DNA from: Wurfbainia villosa
Lineage: Eukaryota; Streptophyta; Magnoliopsida; Zingiberales; Zingiberaceae
Assembly: GCA_025175895.1 (NCBI GenBank)
Contig: CM045988.1
Coordinates: 13,421,647 to 13,485,646 of the forward strand
Length of the DNA stretch: 64,000 bases
Reading direction: 5' to 3'
Shown: positions 54,532-64,000 of the stretch, piece by piece
How positions within the stretch are numbered: position 1 is the first letter of the stretch
Layout of the letters: each line of letters opens with the position of its first letter
Made by a program: the position numbers and the translations under genes
The notes under the pieces: model-generated
The model's input: only the letters and a program-made list of their open reading frames with translations
Told to the model about the DNA's origin: nothing
The model's database searches: none

Positions 54532-55583
54532 TTGAAAATCCTAAAAATCACAATGATCAAAATATTAGATTTCAAAAAATTATTGATTCCTCAAAAACAA
54601 TAAAATCTCGAAATCAACCAACACCTCAAATCACCGAGAATGTCGCATGCCACTCTGTGTGGACGTATACGAATTCTACATTTGTAAGAGGAGGTTTTAC
54701 CCATTAATTTTATTATCTTGTCAACCTTACTTTTTGACAAATAAAATTAATAGTTGGTTCCTCTTTGGCCCTACAAATAAAAGCAGTGACTCCTATGGGG
54801 AGGATACTTTTATTTGTATCTAAGTGTGCACCATTACACGATACTAAGGGAATTATTTTGGATTATGTGCCTTACCTCTGTGGAAGTACACATGCTCCTA
54901 GATAATTTCCTATAACCATTATTTGACCTAGTGATCCGCAAACAAACCCGTCCTCAGGGAGGAAGGCACTCAGAGCCGACACACAAGTTTGTTGCATCAC
55001 ACGTCAAATTGTAATGGAGGCCGCGGGAATTAATTAAAATGTCCCTCTCCCACTTAGTAAATTGCAAATGAGGAATTTTAAATCATACACAACATGCATA
55101 TAAAACAAATAAGCAATAAATATGGAAAAACAGAATTTTTTCAACTATTACGGCATTGTCCTCCAATATGCATCCGTCGTGTCACCACCTCGTCCGCTCC
55201 ATCTTTTCCCGTCAAGTCACCAAGAGTTCGAGCGAGATAAATCATTTTATTTACATCCATCGATCCTATACTCCACGAAGGAGTGTACAAATAATCTAGA
55301 TCGAAAGTAAACTAAAATGATCGGCTAAACAATGCCGTATTTAATTACAAAAATTAAATACTAATCTAGCCTCGTCAACCCCGAGGATTCAAATAATAAA
55401 TTTTTACACACATCCATTCACATACACACACATGGCCATAATAATTAGGATCTTATCTCCGCAACCAAAGAGTTAAACTACGCATATCCTACTATTATCC
55501 GGCACATATAATATATGAAAAATGCATAAAAATTAGCAATACGTAAACTCACACAAAGCGGAAACCGTGGCTCACGATACAGT
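54532..55583 (-). other. E14 5' leader, non-coding
   Basis: About 1.05 kb between the gag and the LTR. No coding sequence is seen. Next to the LTR the minus strand reads ctgtatcgtgagccacgg, where a primer site of the TGGTATCAGAGCCA type is expected; it is recognisable but altered. Confidence 0.7.
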
Positions 55584-57708
55584 TGTTGGTTGATGCTTCG
55601 GAGGCTCATTGGCTCCCATGTCCCCGGATTAAAATTTTCACTAATGAAAGAATTAATCCGGATGGGATGAGCTTCCTTAGCACAACCTATTCGTCGTCGT
55701 GCTAACAACTTGAGTGGTCGCTTGAACAAACTAGTTGTTCAAGCAACACAACTCTTCTAGTTGGTTAGTCGTGGAAGAGACAACGGATGGATCGCCGGTT
55801 TTTGTATTCGTCTTCGGGGTCCATGATTATACAATATATATTCATACACACACATGCATAATCAAAACAAATAAGAACATGCTCAGATCTGTACATAAAG
55901 TTAAAATAACTTTATACCTCACGATCTTCTACCGTATGTCCTATCCTTCTCGTGGACGACGTGTGGACGAAGATCCTCCACGAGTAGAAGCCTTCTAGAT
56001 CGCTTTCTTCTCTACCTTGTCCGCTGCGAACAAAGAGAAGAAACAACAAATACCTTCCTATCTAGAATCGGCCACCAAATTATGGAACTTGGTGCAACCG
56101 CCGGTCAAGGAACAATTGGATGATTCGCCAGCCAACTTCAAGAAGTGTTGCCGCGGGCCACTTTGGAGAATGGGGAGGAGGAAGAGAACCGGCCACCAAT
56201 GGGAGGAGAACCGCTGGCCAAAGAAGAAGGTAGAGGGCTCTATGATGGGCGCCGGCCAAGGAATGATAGAGGAGGATGGGCGCCGGCAATCAACTTGAAG
56301 GAAGAAGCTTGCCGCCCAAGCTTTGCTCCAAAACCCTAGCCGCCCAATGAACCCTAGCCGCCCACTTGTGGATGAACCAAACCCTAATTCTTCAATCTTG
56401 TTCTTGCCGCCCAAGCCTAAGCCCCTTATTTATAGAATTAGGCTTAAGCCTCCTTTAATCTCCACCGTCGGATCTAGGGATTTAATCTCCACCGTCGGAT
56501 CTAGGGTTTTATCCCAACCGTCGGATCTAGGGTTTAATCCCAACCGTCGGATCTAGGATTTCATCCCAACCGTCGGATCTAAGGTTCCATCCCAACCGTC
56601 GGATCTAGGGTTTTATCCCAACCATCGGATCTAGGGATCTAATCCCAACCGTCGATTCTAGGATTTCATCCTAACCATCGGATCTAGGGATTTAATCCCA
56701 ACCGTTGGTTCTAGGGTTTCATCCAACCATCAGATCTAGGGATTTAATCCCAACCATTGGTTCTAGGTTTTGTTTTACATTCTTGGATCTAGACTTCATA
56801 AGGATTATATTAGGCTACGATAGGGACCATAAGGAGGAGTTGGGTCTTGGCCACCCGATGGATCGGAACCACACAAACTTGATCCATCAATGATGTTCCA
56901 TTCCACTAGAGGATCATCATTGAACTACCTCACCAACCCCCATAAATCAATATGGGCTCCATATATTATTTGTACATTAATCTCCCCGTGTTTAAGATAT
57001 CGAATGTCCGTCAATTAATTGATTTATTGACCATCAATTAATTAACATCTAATTCCTCGAGTAGTACCACTCAACCTTATCATCATGTTGACTAAGTCAA
57101 CCAGCTGGGTTTACATGATGAACCTTATGAGCTCCTCAAGGGGACATCATCAACCTAATATATAGGACACGGTTTCCTCTTATAATCAATGGCACACCAT
57201 GTAAATAATATTATTTTCCAACTTACCGGGCATATTGATTTAATCCATCTAAATCTCACCCTCTGGTAAATCAAAGAAATAAATACTAAGTACATGTGCC
57301 CGTTATTATATCGGGATTAAGAGCATGCACAACATAATATCCGAGGTCAGATTCAATTATGTAGTCAGTACTAAATTGAATCTCCTCTATGTCGGTCCTA
57401 CTCAATACACCTAAGTGTACTAGTGTAACTCTATGTTCAAGACAAAACAATACCAAGCTACACTACAACCATGCCAATGGTCTGTCCAAAACCATCTTGG
57501 TTGTGAGCCTCTACTTATATTTTACAAGGTACTGATAACATGATCTTCTGTGTCACACCAAGCACCATGTTATCTACAATGTAAAATATTAGACAATATG
57601 CACACATATATAATGAATATATAAAATGCAAACAATGATCATGTGATTCTTATTTCAAAATAAAATGTTCATACAAAAAGAGCTAGGCTTTCAGTATACA
57701 TTCCAACA
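55584..57708 (-). repeat. E14 5' LTR (2125 bp)
   Basis: It has the same ends as 48540-50612, nearly identical sequence, and a 52-bp longer repeat array. It is followed by ggtga and then the E13 integrase. Confidence 0.95.
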
Positions 57709-57713
57709 GGTGA
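57709..57713. repeat. Target site duplication of E14, right copy
   Basis: This is ggtga, as at 48535-48539. Confidence 0.94.
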
Positions 57714-58266
57714 AAGGAGGGAAATGGGTCTTCAGACCGATATTATTGACGATACCACCCGAGCTATACAGACTATCCGTCAGAGGATAGAGACTGCTCA
57801 GAGCCGGCAAAAGAGTTATGCGGATAAGAGACGCCGACCATTGGAATTCGAAGTTGGGGATTTTGTGTTCCTCAAGGTCGCCCCTATGAAAGGAGTAATG
57901 AGATTTGGAAGAAAGGGAAAGCTGAGTCCGCGTTATGTAGGACCGTATCAGATCCTGAAAAGAATCGGCAAGGTGGCCTATGAGTTGGAGCTACCTCAGG
58001 AGATGTCGACTATCCACAATGTCTTCCATGTATCAATTCTCAAGAGATGCGTTCCCAATGCAGACCAGGTGATCGAACCAATGGCAGTACAAATTCAAGG
58101 GGACCTAAGTTATGAAAGCCGACTGTTGGATAACGGTCGAGAGGTCAAGAAGCTAAGGAGCAAAGAGGTACCCTTAGTGAAGGTCCTATGGCGAAGTCAA
58201 GGTTTTGAAGAGTTTCACGTGGGAGCGAGAAGGCGAGATCACGACAAAAGTATCGAGCTGTTTTAA
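57714..58266 (+). pseudogene. E13 integrase C-terminus and chromodomain
   Basis: After E14 the frame continues with QRIETAQSRQKSYADKRRRP, FEVGDFVFLKVAPMKGVMRF, LSPRYVGPYQILKRIGKVAY and IHNVFHVSILKRCVP. The C-terminal KEVPLVKVLWRSQGFEEF is the chromodomain core of Tekay-type elements. Its last part is frameshifted (HVGARRRD where TWEREDE-like sequence is usual), so the chromodomain is probably damaged. Chromodomains of this group guide integration to heterochromatin. Confidence 0.92.
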
Positions 58267-58297
58267 GTTGGGATGAACTTTTCATAAGATGCGAGAT

Positions 58298-60469
58298 TGT
58301 AACACCCCAAAATTTTTCTCCAAAATTTTTGTATAGAATTTAATTTCATGTCTAGTAGATTATATATGGAATCCTGGAAAATGATGATAAAAGAATAAAA
58401 GTGGAGAGGTGAGGTTTGAACCTTAAACCTCTTGGTGAGAGTTAACTTTTACCATGCATGTGATGACCAAGTGCTCAGCAGTAGCTTACTGTTGGAGAAA
58501 GAGGAGAAATGTTAGATGAGTGTGAGGAGGGTAAATGAAGAGGCATGAAAAGAGAAGAGACACTTCTCTTCCTCCCTTTATAAAGAAGAGGGAAGGTTCC
58601 ACTTGACCCCTTCTTCTTCCTTCTTCCTCCTTCCACTGAAACCATAAGGCTCCTTCTTTGAGTTTCGGCCAAAGCCAACTAGGGTTCCACCCTAGTGAGT
58701 TAAGCAAAGAGAAGGGTTCATCTAAGGGGCTAATCTCCATCTAAGGGTCAAGAGCACCAAGAAGGGTTCTAGGGCAAGATTATTATTTTAGTCTCCTCTC
58801 CAATCAAGGTCTCTCTCTTATTAAGGGGTAACCAAATTATAAGTGGTAAAATTCCCTCACCTGCAGTATATTTGCTCTTGTAGGACATGATATATGAAAG
58901 AAATGTGATGCTTTATACCATGCAAGTTTCGGCCAACTAGGGTTTTAGGGCTAGGGTTGCATGAAAACACCCCTTATGAAATTATGATATGTTGTATGCC
59001 TTCATGTATGAATTTTATGTGACAAAAATAAGATTTTGGTGCCCCTAATGTTTCGTCCAACTAGGGTTTTAGGGCTAGGGTTGCATGAAAACACCCCTTA
59101 TGAAATTATGATATGGTGTATGCCTTCATGTATGAATTTTATGTGACAAAAATAAGATTTTGGTGCCCCTAATGTTTCGGCCAACTAGGGTTTTAGGGCT
59201 AGGGTTGCATGAAAACACTCCTTATGAAATTATGATATGTTGTATGCCTTCATGTATGAATTTTATGTGACAAAAATAAAATTTTGGTGCCCCTAATGTT
59301 TCAGCCAACTAGGGTTTTAGGGTGAGGGTTGCATGAAAACACTCCTTATGAAATTATGATATGTTGTATGCCTGTATGTATGAATTTTATGTGACAAAAA
59401 AAATGTGTATGAACCCCTCCCTAGTGATTTCGGCCACTTAGGGTACCTAAGCTAGGGTTAAGATTATGTGCTCAAATTGGTGTACAAGAATTCCCTTAGA
59501 ATTCATGATATGTTGCATGATTGTATGTATGCCGAGGTGATGAACATGTTTATGATTTATTATGCCATGAAATATGCCTATGTGATGAACATGTTTATGA
59601 TTTAATATTCCATGAATTATGCCTATGTGATGAACATGTTTATGATTTAATATGGCATGAAATATGCCTATGTGATGAACATGTTTATGATTTAATATGC
59701 CATGAATTATGCCTATGTGATGAACATGTTTATGATTTAATATGTCATGAATTATGCCTATGTGATGAACATGTTTATGATTTAATATGCCATGAATTAT
59801 GCCTATGTGATGAACATGATTATGATTTAATATGCCATGAAATATGCCTATGTGATGAACATGTTTATGATTTAATCTGTCATGAATTATGCCTATGTGA
59901 TGACAATATTTATGATTTAATATGCCATGAAATATGCCTATGTGATGAACATGTTTATGCTTTAAGACCCCTTTAGGGTATTCTTATGTTATGAATGCAT
60001 ATATGCTATGAAATGTCTAAGAAGATGCTTCCCCTTTTTATGTTGGGATTAAGAGCTCTCTTTATGATAAGATAAGACGGAGATGCTTCCCTTTTTTTGT
60101 TAGGGGATTAAGAGCATTCTTTATGATATGATAAGAAAGAAAAGAAAGAAAATTAAGTATTTTACTTTGTAAGAGGTTAAGTACCCGACCCGTTAGGTGG
60201 TCGTTAATCAAATCTAAGGGACATAAGAAGACGTAAGAGGTCTTGCCCTGGTAAGACGTAAGAGGTCTTGCTCTAGTAGGTCTGGTGGCTAGCTACCCCA
60301 GCCTATTAGGGAACGCGCTTTATGTGGTACTTAGCCTGGGGCCCCCCCTTCATGTTATGATTATGTTGAAGTATCTATATGTATATGTTTTGAAAAGAAA
60401 GGACTAGTATGAAACTATGAATGCTTATGTTCAAGTTTAAAGAATGCTTACGATTATGTCCTTTATGAA
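58298..60469 (+). repeat. E13 3' LTR, first 2172 bp, cut by E15
   Basis: It starts TGTAACACCCC and repeats the 5' LTR with its 124-bp array (about 58927-59422) and 45-bp array (59525-59970). It ends at cctttatgaa where E15 begins. The missing part is about 900 bp. Confidence 0.93.
59525..59970. repeat. Ten tandem 45-bp repeats in E13 3' LTR
   Basis: Same unit and copy number as at 42290-42735, with different point changes. The single frame is open here too. Confidence 0.92.
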
Positions 60470-60736
60470 TGTTGATGGAGTTTGTAGCAGTTCCACGAAC
60501 TGCCTGCGAGCGATTCGAAGGCAGCCTCGAACTCCTTCCCTTAAAAGGGAAGGAGCGTGCGTCCAAGGGGGCTATTGCGAGGGTTCGGTTGCTCGGCGAA
60601 GAGGGTGAGAAGTGTAGAGGCATTCGGCGGATTTGGTTTGTGGAAACAGAGGAGTCTTCCGGCTGTGATCACTCCTTCGACGCAAGTCGAAATTCCACCG
60701 GGTAAACAACAAGGAACAGGTATATATTTTACAACA
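60470..60736 (+). repeat. E15 5' LTR (267 bp)
   Basis: It starts TGTTGATGG and ends TTTACAACA, one base before the primer site. It is far shorter than all other LTRs in the window. Confidence 0.82.
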
Positions 60737-60737
60737 A

Positions 60738-60749
60738 TGGTATCAGAGC
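60738..60749 (+). promoter_or_regulatory. E15 primer-binding site (initiator Met-tRNA)
   Basis: TGGTATCAGAGC. Confidence 0.93.
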
Positions 60750-61892
60750 ATACATTTTACCTGTTCATTTTTTTCGCCACAACCGAAAAATTCTGTTCGG
60801 GAAAGTCGAGAACAAGTCCGACATCTGCCTCCTTCAGAGGCGGTGCCTCACCAACGCTTCGTCGAAGGAGGCATTTGCCGACGCGGCCAGCCGCCGCTGG
60901 AGACGAGGAGGACGCCGACGATTGAGTTGCCTCTTGGCGACGCGCGGCGACGCATCGGCAAACACGAAAGAGCGAGGCGGTGGCCCGATCGGAGGCGACT
61001 CGCCGACGCACATGAGCGGCGAGGTGCAAGCGCCTCACGACGCCCGGAAGCGCGATGTCACCGCAGCCGAATTAGGCGCGATGTTGCTGTTGCCGCGGCG
61101 CGAGGAGATGGCGCGCCCGGCGCGGAGGCGTGGGCGTCTGCCTCTAGCAGCGGCCACTGCGGCAGGCGGCGGGCATTGCGCGTGAGGCGACAGCCGACGC
61201 GAAAAAGCTCGGGTTGGTTGCGCCCGGGATTAGGGCGCGCGGACGGGAAATTTTTCTTATTTATTAAATAAGGAAATATTTTCTTTTATCTGTTTTGTAC
61301 AGATTTTTTTATTGCTGAAACAAAAAAAAAAGGTTTTTTATTAATCTGTTTCGTACAGATTATTTAGTTGGGCTTCAATTGGGCCGAATTAAATGGGCTT
61401 TGAATTTAGTTTGGTTTAATTTGGCCGAATTAATTGGGCTTTAGATTTAGTTTGGTTTAATTGGGCCGAATTAATTGGGCTTTAGATTTAGTTTGGTTTA
61501 ATTGGGCCGAATTAAATGGGCTTTGAATCAAATTTTAATTGGACATGGGTTCAATTAATTTGATTCCAACAAAAGGCTAAGTGTCCAATTAAATTTACAC
61601 AAGAATTGTGTAAAGTTGACTTTGGTTGACTAATCTCATAACTATGGTTAGATGGATTGTTTTGGAACAATTAGAATCTGACGTGGATAACGGAAGGATA
61701 GAACTAGTTTATGACTGTCTATGGGTCAAAATTGATTGATCAATGGGTCAATTAATTATAGCCTAAAATTCAAGGAGTTTAGTTCTTCTTGATATATGTG
61801 TATTTGTTCTGTGCCTTGATTAATTGGAATATACCGGTATTTGTACTGGTTTTGTCGGTTATGTACTGACATGATTTATTTCAATTTTACAG
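60750..61892 (+). other. E15 leader: GC-rich block, then AT-rich repeat region
   Basis: The part 60800-61230 is strongly GC- and CpG-rich, unlike its surroundings; ORFs in it are Arg/Ala-rich and lack recognisable motifs. After it lies AT-rich DNA with the 41-bp array. The leader ends in tttcaattttacag just before the ATG at 61893, which resembles a 3' splice site. Confidence 0.65.
61382..61529. repeat. 41-bp tandem repeat, about 3.6 copies
   Basis: Units beginning ggccgaattaa start at 61382, 61423, 61464 and 61505. Confidence 0.93.
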
Positions 61893-62395
61893 ATGGCGCG
61901 GATGTATACCACTATGACCCGGCGCGATGTGTTGCGCAATCGGTATAGGGAGGCTATCGAAGATTTGGACTATGACCCTTACCATGGAGTCCTTGGACAC
62001 ATTGGGAAGTCGATGATCGCTCGAAGCTCGAGATGCAGGAGTTTCGATTAGACAACCTGATTTGGGCGTTGATTCGTTCATTGCTCGATAATCTTGCTGA
62101 CGCGACACGACAATTTTGGGGGTTACATGAAGGACGAATTTCATATACCCGGTTGTGCACAGAGCTGATTAACTATGCTGACTGTGAAGAGGATCCTGAA
62201 GAAGACCCTGTGGAGGATTTTGGTTCTCGATTAGTGAGGTCTTTAAAGGACTCTGTATCAGGGCAGCATGTGTTGCCTGTGAGTGTCCCAGCAGAGAGTA
62301 CTGTAGTTGAGTCCAGATGGAGGGGACATGTCATGATTACTGCTGTGCTAGGGCTTGTCCTAGTGGGAGCAGTAATCGTTTATCTAGTCTATTAG
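61893..62395 (+). pseudogene. E15 accessory ORF upstream of gag, probable tail-anchored protein, one frameshift
   Basis: I do not recognise this gene. An ATG at 61893 opens a frame giving MARMYTTMTRRDVLRNRYRE and DYDPYHGVLGHIGKS; it shifts frame near 62010 and continues as 62033-62395 with EFRLDNLIWALIRSLLDNLA. An acidic stretch (CEEDPEEDPVED) follows. The last ~21 residues before the stop are hydrophobic (from MITAVLGLVLVGAVIVYLVY), like a single membrane anchor, with Arg and His just before. The total would be about 167 residues. It lies between the primer site and gag and has its own stop. It could be an element-specific accessory gene or a captured host gene; homology is unknown. Confidence 0.6.
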
Positions 62396-62827
62396 GAGTT
62401 GTTTTAGTTTATGAGTAGGAAGAATGTAATCTGTTACATTCTTAGTAGACTTTGTTATTTGTTGACATTGTACAGTATGTTTATTTTAATGATGTGTTCA
62501 TTTAAAATGATTAGTTCATTTAATGTTGTTAACTCTACATGATGCATGATTATTGAATATGTCATTGATTAGTTCAAATGAGTAAATAATGATATGTTCA
62601 TTTAATGTGTAATATCATGCTGTAATAATGATTAATATCATTAAGTGGGATGTATGTAATAAAATATATCAATATAAGTCTGATTGGCACATACAAATGA
62701 TGAGTGACAACGCAGTTGTCACTTGATTTTGTAAACCAGATCAGATTTATCTTGAGTTTATTTTTGAGATTACATACATAAAAGCATACACTGAGTAACT
62801 AAATAATGTGTTTATTTATGTTAGGTT
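62396..62827 (+). other. Spacer between E15 accessory ORF and gag
   Basis: AT-rich sequence of 430 bp with repeated gttcatttaat words at about 62505-62605. No gene seen. Confidence 0.65.
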
Positions 62828-64000
62828 ATGGCAACTAAGAACATCATAGCTGAACTGAACAAAGGTGAAAAACTGAATGGGGATAACTATAAAATATGGC
62901 ACCTCAAGATTCAGTATGTTCTTGAGGAACAAGAAGTTCTAGAGGCTGTTAATCAGGTTATGATGGAACCTGTTGAGAGTAATGCAGCACAGTACAGACG
63001 TGACCTTGATGCCTATAAGGTATGGAAAAGGAAGGATTCCACTGCTAAGGGCATATTGATAAGTTCAATGGTGGATGACCTAGTGTTTGAGTATGAGCCA
63101 TATCCTTTAGCTCATGCAGTCTGGGTAGCCCTTAGAGAGAGATGGAATAAGTAGGTAAGCTTGGCGGTGTGATCAGTTCGATGCTATAAGAAGCGCCCGA
63201 ATGCAACGATGGTTCAACATCTCAGGGAGATGTCTAACATGATTCGGGAGCTGAAAACTACCGGTCATGAATTAACCGATGAACTACAGGTTCAAGCGGT
63301 TATTCGTTCTCTTCCCGATTCTTGGGAGACCATGAAGCAGACCTTAACTCACAGTGAGAGTATTAAGACTTTCGCTGATGTCTCACGGCATGTTGAGCTG
63401 GAGGCTGAGAGAGTAGAATCCGCGAGGATTTCTGGCCAAGCCTATTTGGCTGCAGGCTCTGCTGGATCATCTGGATCCAAGAAGAAATGGTACAAGAAGG
63501 GAAAGGGAAAGAATAAAAACGTTGCTACTGCTGCTGGGAAGGATCAAATCAAGAAGAAGAAGACAGGGAAGAAACCTAAAAGCAAGTTATCTTGCTTTAA
63601 TTGTGGCAAGAAGGGCCACTTTGCTCGGGAGTGTACTGAGCCAAAGAAGGTAACTTCTAATCTGTCTTCTGAGCATTTTGTTGCTAGTACTGTGTTGATG
63701 GCTGATTCTTATCCTTTGTGGATTATAGATTCGGGAGCAACCAACCATGTAGCTCGAGAGCGGGTTACATATGTGGAGTACCGCCGGGTACCTGCTGGCA
63801 ACAAATGGATCTATGTAGGAAACAATGCAAGAGTCGAAGTCAAGGGAGTCGACACTTGTAAACTTAACCTTCGTGGTGGAAGTACTTTGTTTCTACATGA
63901 TGTCTTGTATGCTCCAGAGATTCGAAGGAATCTTGTATCTGTTACTTGTCTTCTTGATTTGGGGTACTCTGTAAGTTTTTTCAGTCGTTGTGTAGAACTT
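62828..64000 (+). pseudogene. E15 gag and protease start, two in-frame stops, runs off the window
   Basis: The frame opens at 62828 with MATKNIIAELNKGEKLNGDN, meets TAG at 63152-63154 and TGA about 18 bases later, then stays open in the same frame from about 63175 to the window end. Motifs are NATMVQHLREMSNMIRELK, VQAVIRSLPDSWETM, the knuckle CFNCGKKGHFARECT and the protease site IIDSGATNHVA, then the start of the pre-integrase region. The gag is a Copia UBN2-type; the lineage is unresolved. Apart from the two stops close together it seems well kept. Confidence 0.92.

Larger units (their letters stand above)
48540..57708 (-). mobile_element. E14: complete Tork/Angela-like Copia element (9169 bp)
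   Basis: Both LTRs, the polypurine tract, pol, gag, leader and 5-bp target duplications (ggtga) are present. Orientation is minus, opposite to its host E13. The LTRs differ at only about one site per hundred by eye plus one 52-bp repeat-unit difference, so it is the youngest clearly datable insertion. Gag and the gag-pol junction carry stops and frameshifts, but the 992-codon integrase-reverse transcriptase-RNase H frame is open. Confidence 0.96.
41063..60469 (+). mobile_element. E13: Tekay chromovirus (Gypsy) with long repeat-rich LTRs, carrying E14
   Basis: Plus-strand order: LTR, initiator Met-tRNA primer site, gag with knuckles, protease, reverse transcriptase, RNase H, integrase, chromodomain, LTR. 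E14 splits the integrase. Without E14 about 10.2 kb is visible and the 3' LTR is cut by E15. The LTRs differ only slightly by eye, so the insertion is fairly recent although the genes carry stops and shifts. The left flank is acagt (41058-41062). Confidence 0.93.
60470..64000 (+). mobile_element. E15: Copia element with an extra ORF before gag, cut by window edge
   Basis: Plus-strand order: short LTR, initiator Met-tRNA primer site, GC-rich leader, tandem repeats, a small ORF with a C-terminal hydrophobic segment, then gag, knuckle and protease up to the window end. The protease-integrase order is not yet seen, but the gag type is Copia. Left flank: atgaa (60465-60469). Confidence 0.88.

Noticed and set aside
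48540..57708. E14 as two separate elements or an assembly duplication
   Set aside because: Perfect ggtga flanks, a continuous E13 frame across the insertion and correct internal order show one complete element.
60843..61271. 142-codon Arg/Ala-rich ORF in the E15 leader as a gene
   Set aside because: Several overlapping frames are open because of GC content. No motif; it seems to be leader sequence.

Overview
The window is intergenic DNA from a large, repeat-rich flowering-plant genome. A monocot seems likely from the mix of element families, but I cannot name the species. I find no host gene, no tRNA or rRNA gene and no CRISPR. Almost every base can be assigned to an LTR retrotransposon. I number fifteen insertions E1-E15 from left to right. 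Four primer-binding sites match the 3' end of initiator Met-tRNA exactly on the minus strand and three on the plus strand, one more carries a mismatch, and one plus-strand site resembles tRNA-Asp. Three insertions (E3, E10, E14) have both 5-bp target duplications visible.

Left block (1-16500, mostly minus strand). E1 is a Sirevirus-like Copia element cut by the window edge. It sits in the RNase H region of E2, a second copy of the same family. E2 is itself split in its reverse transcriptase by E3, a solo LTR with a perfect cttta duplication. E2 lies in the integrase of E4, an older Tork/Angela-like Copia element whose 5' leader carries four copies of a small hairpin.

Middle block (16500-32356). 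E5 (plus) and E7 (minus) are Sirevirus-like relics with a gag and long LTR-proximal polypurine regions but no pol. E6 is an LTR of the E1/E2 family. E8 is an LTR piece of the E14 family. E9 is an LTR of a Tekay-like Gypsy element on the minus strand, into which the solo LTR E10 (duplication tatac) has inserted. E11 is the front half of a Tat/Athila-type Gypsy element (LTR, tRNA-Asp-like primer site, gag).

Right block (32357-64000). E12 is a decayed Gypsy (Tekay-like) element. E13 is a better preserved Tekay chromovirus with 3.1-kb LTRs, full of tandem repeats, and an intron-like 66-bp interruption in reverse transcriptase. E14 is a complete 9.2-kb Tork/Angela-like Copia element (minus strand, duplication ggtga, near-identical LTRs) inside the integrase of E13. 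E15 is a Copia element cut by the right edge. Between its primer site and its gag it has an extra reading frame for a small protein that looks tail-anchored in a membrane.

From E5 to E15 each element is interrupted at its right side by the next one (E5 < E6 < E7 < E8 < E9 < E11 < E12 < E13 < E15). The simplest reading is one deep nest whose missing right halves should follow beyond position 64000 in reverse order. All coding regions except the E14 pol frame are visibly broken, so this is silenced, decaying retrotransposon DNA with a few young insertions.
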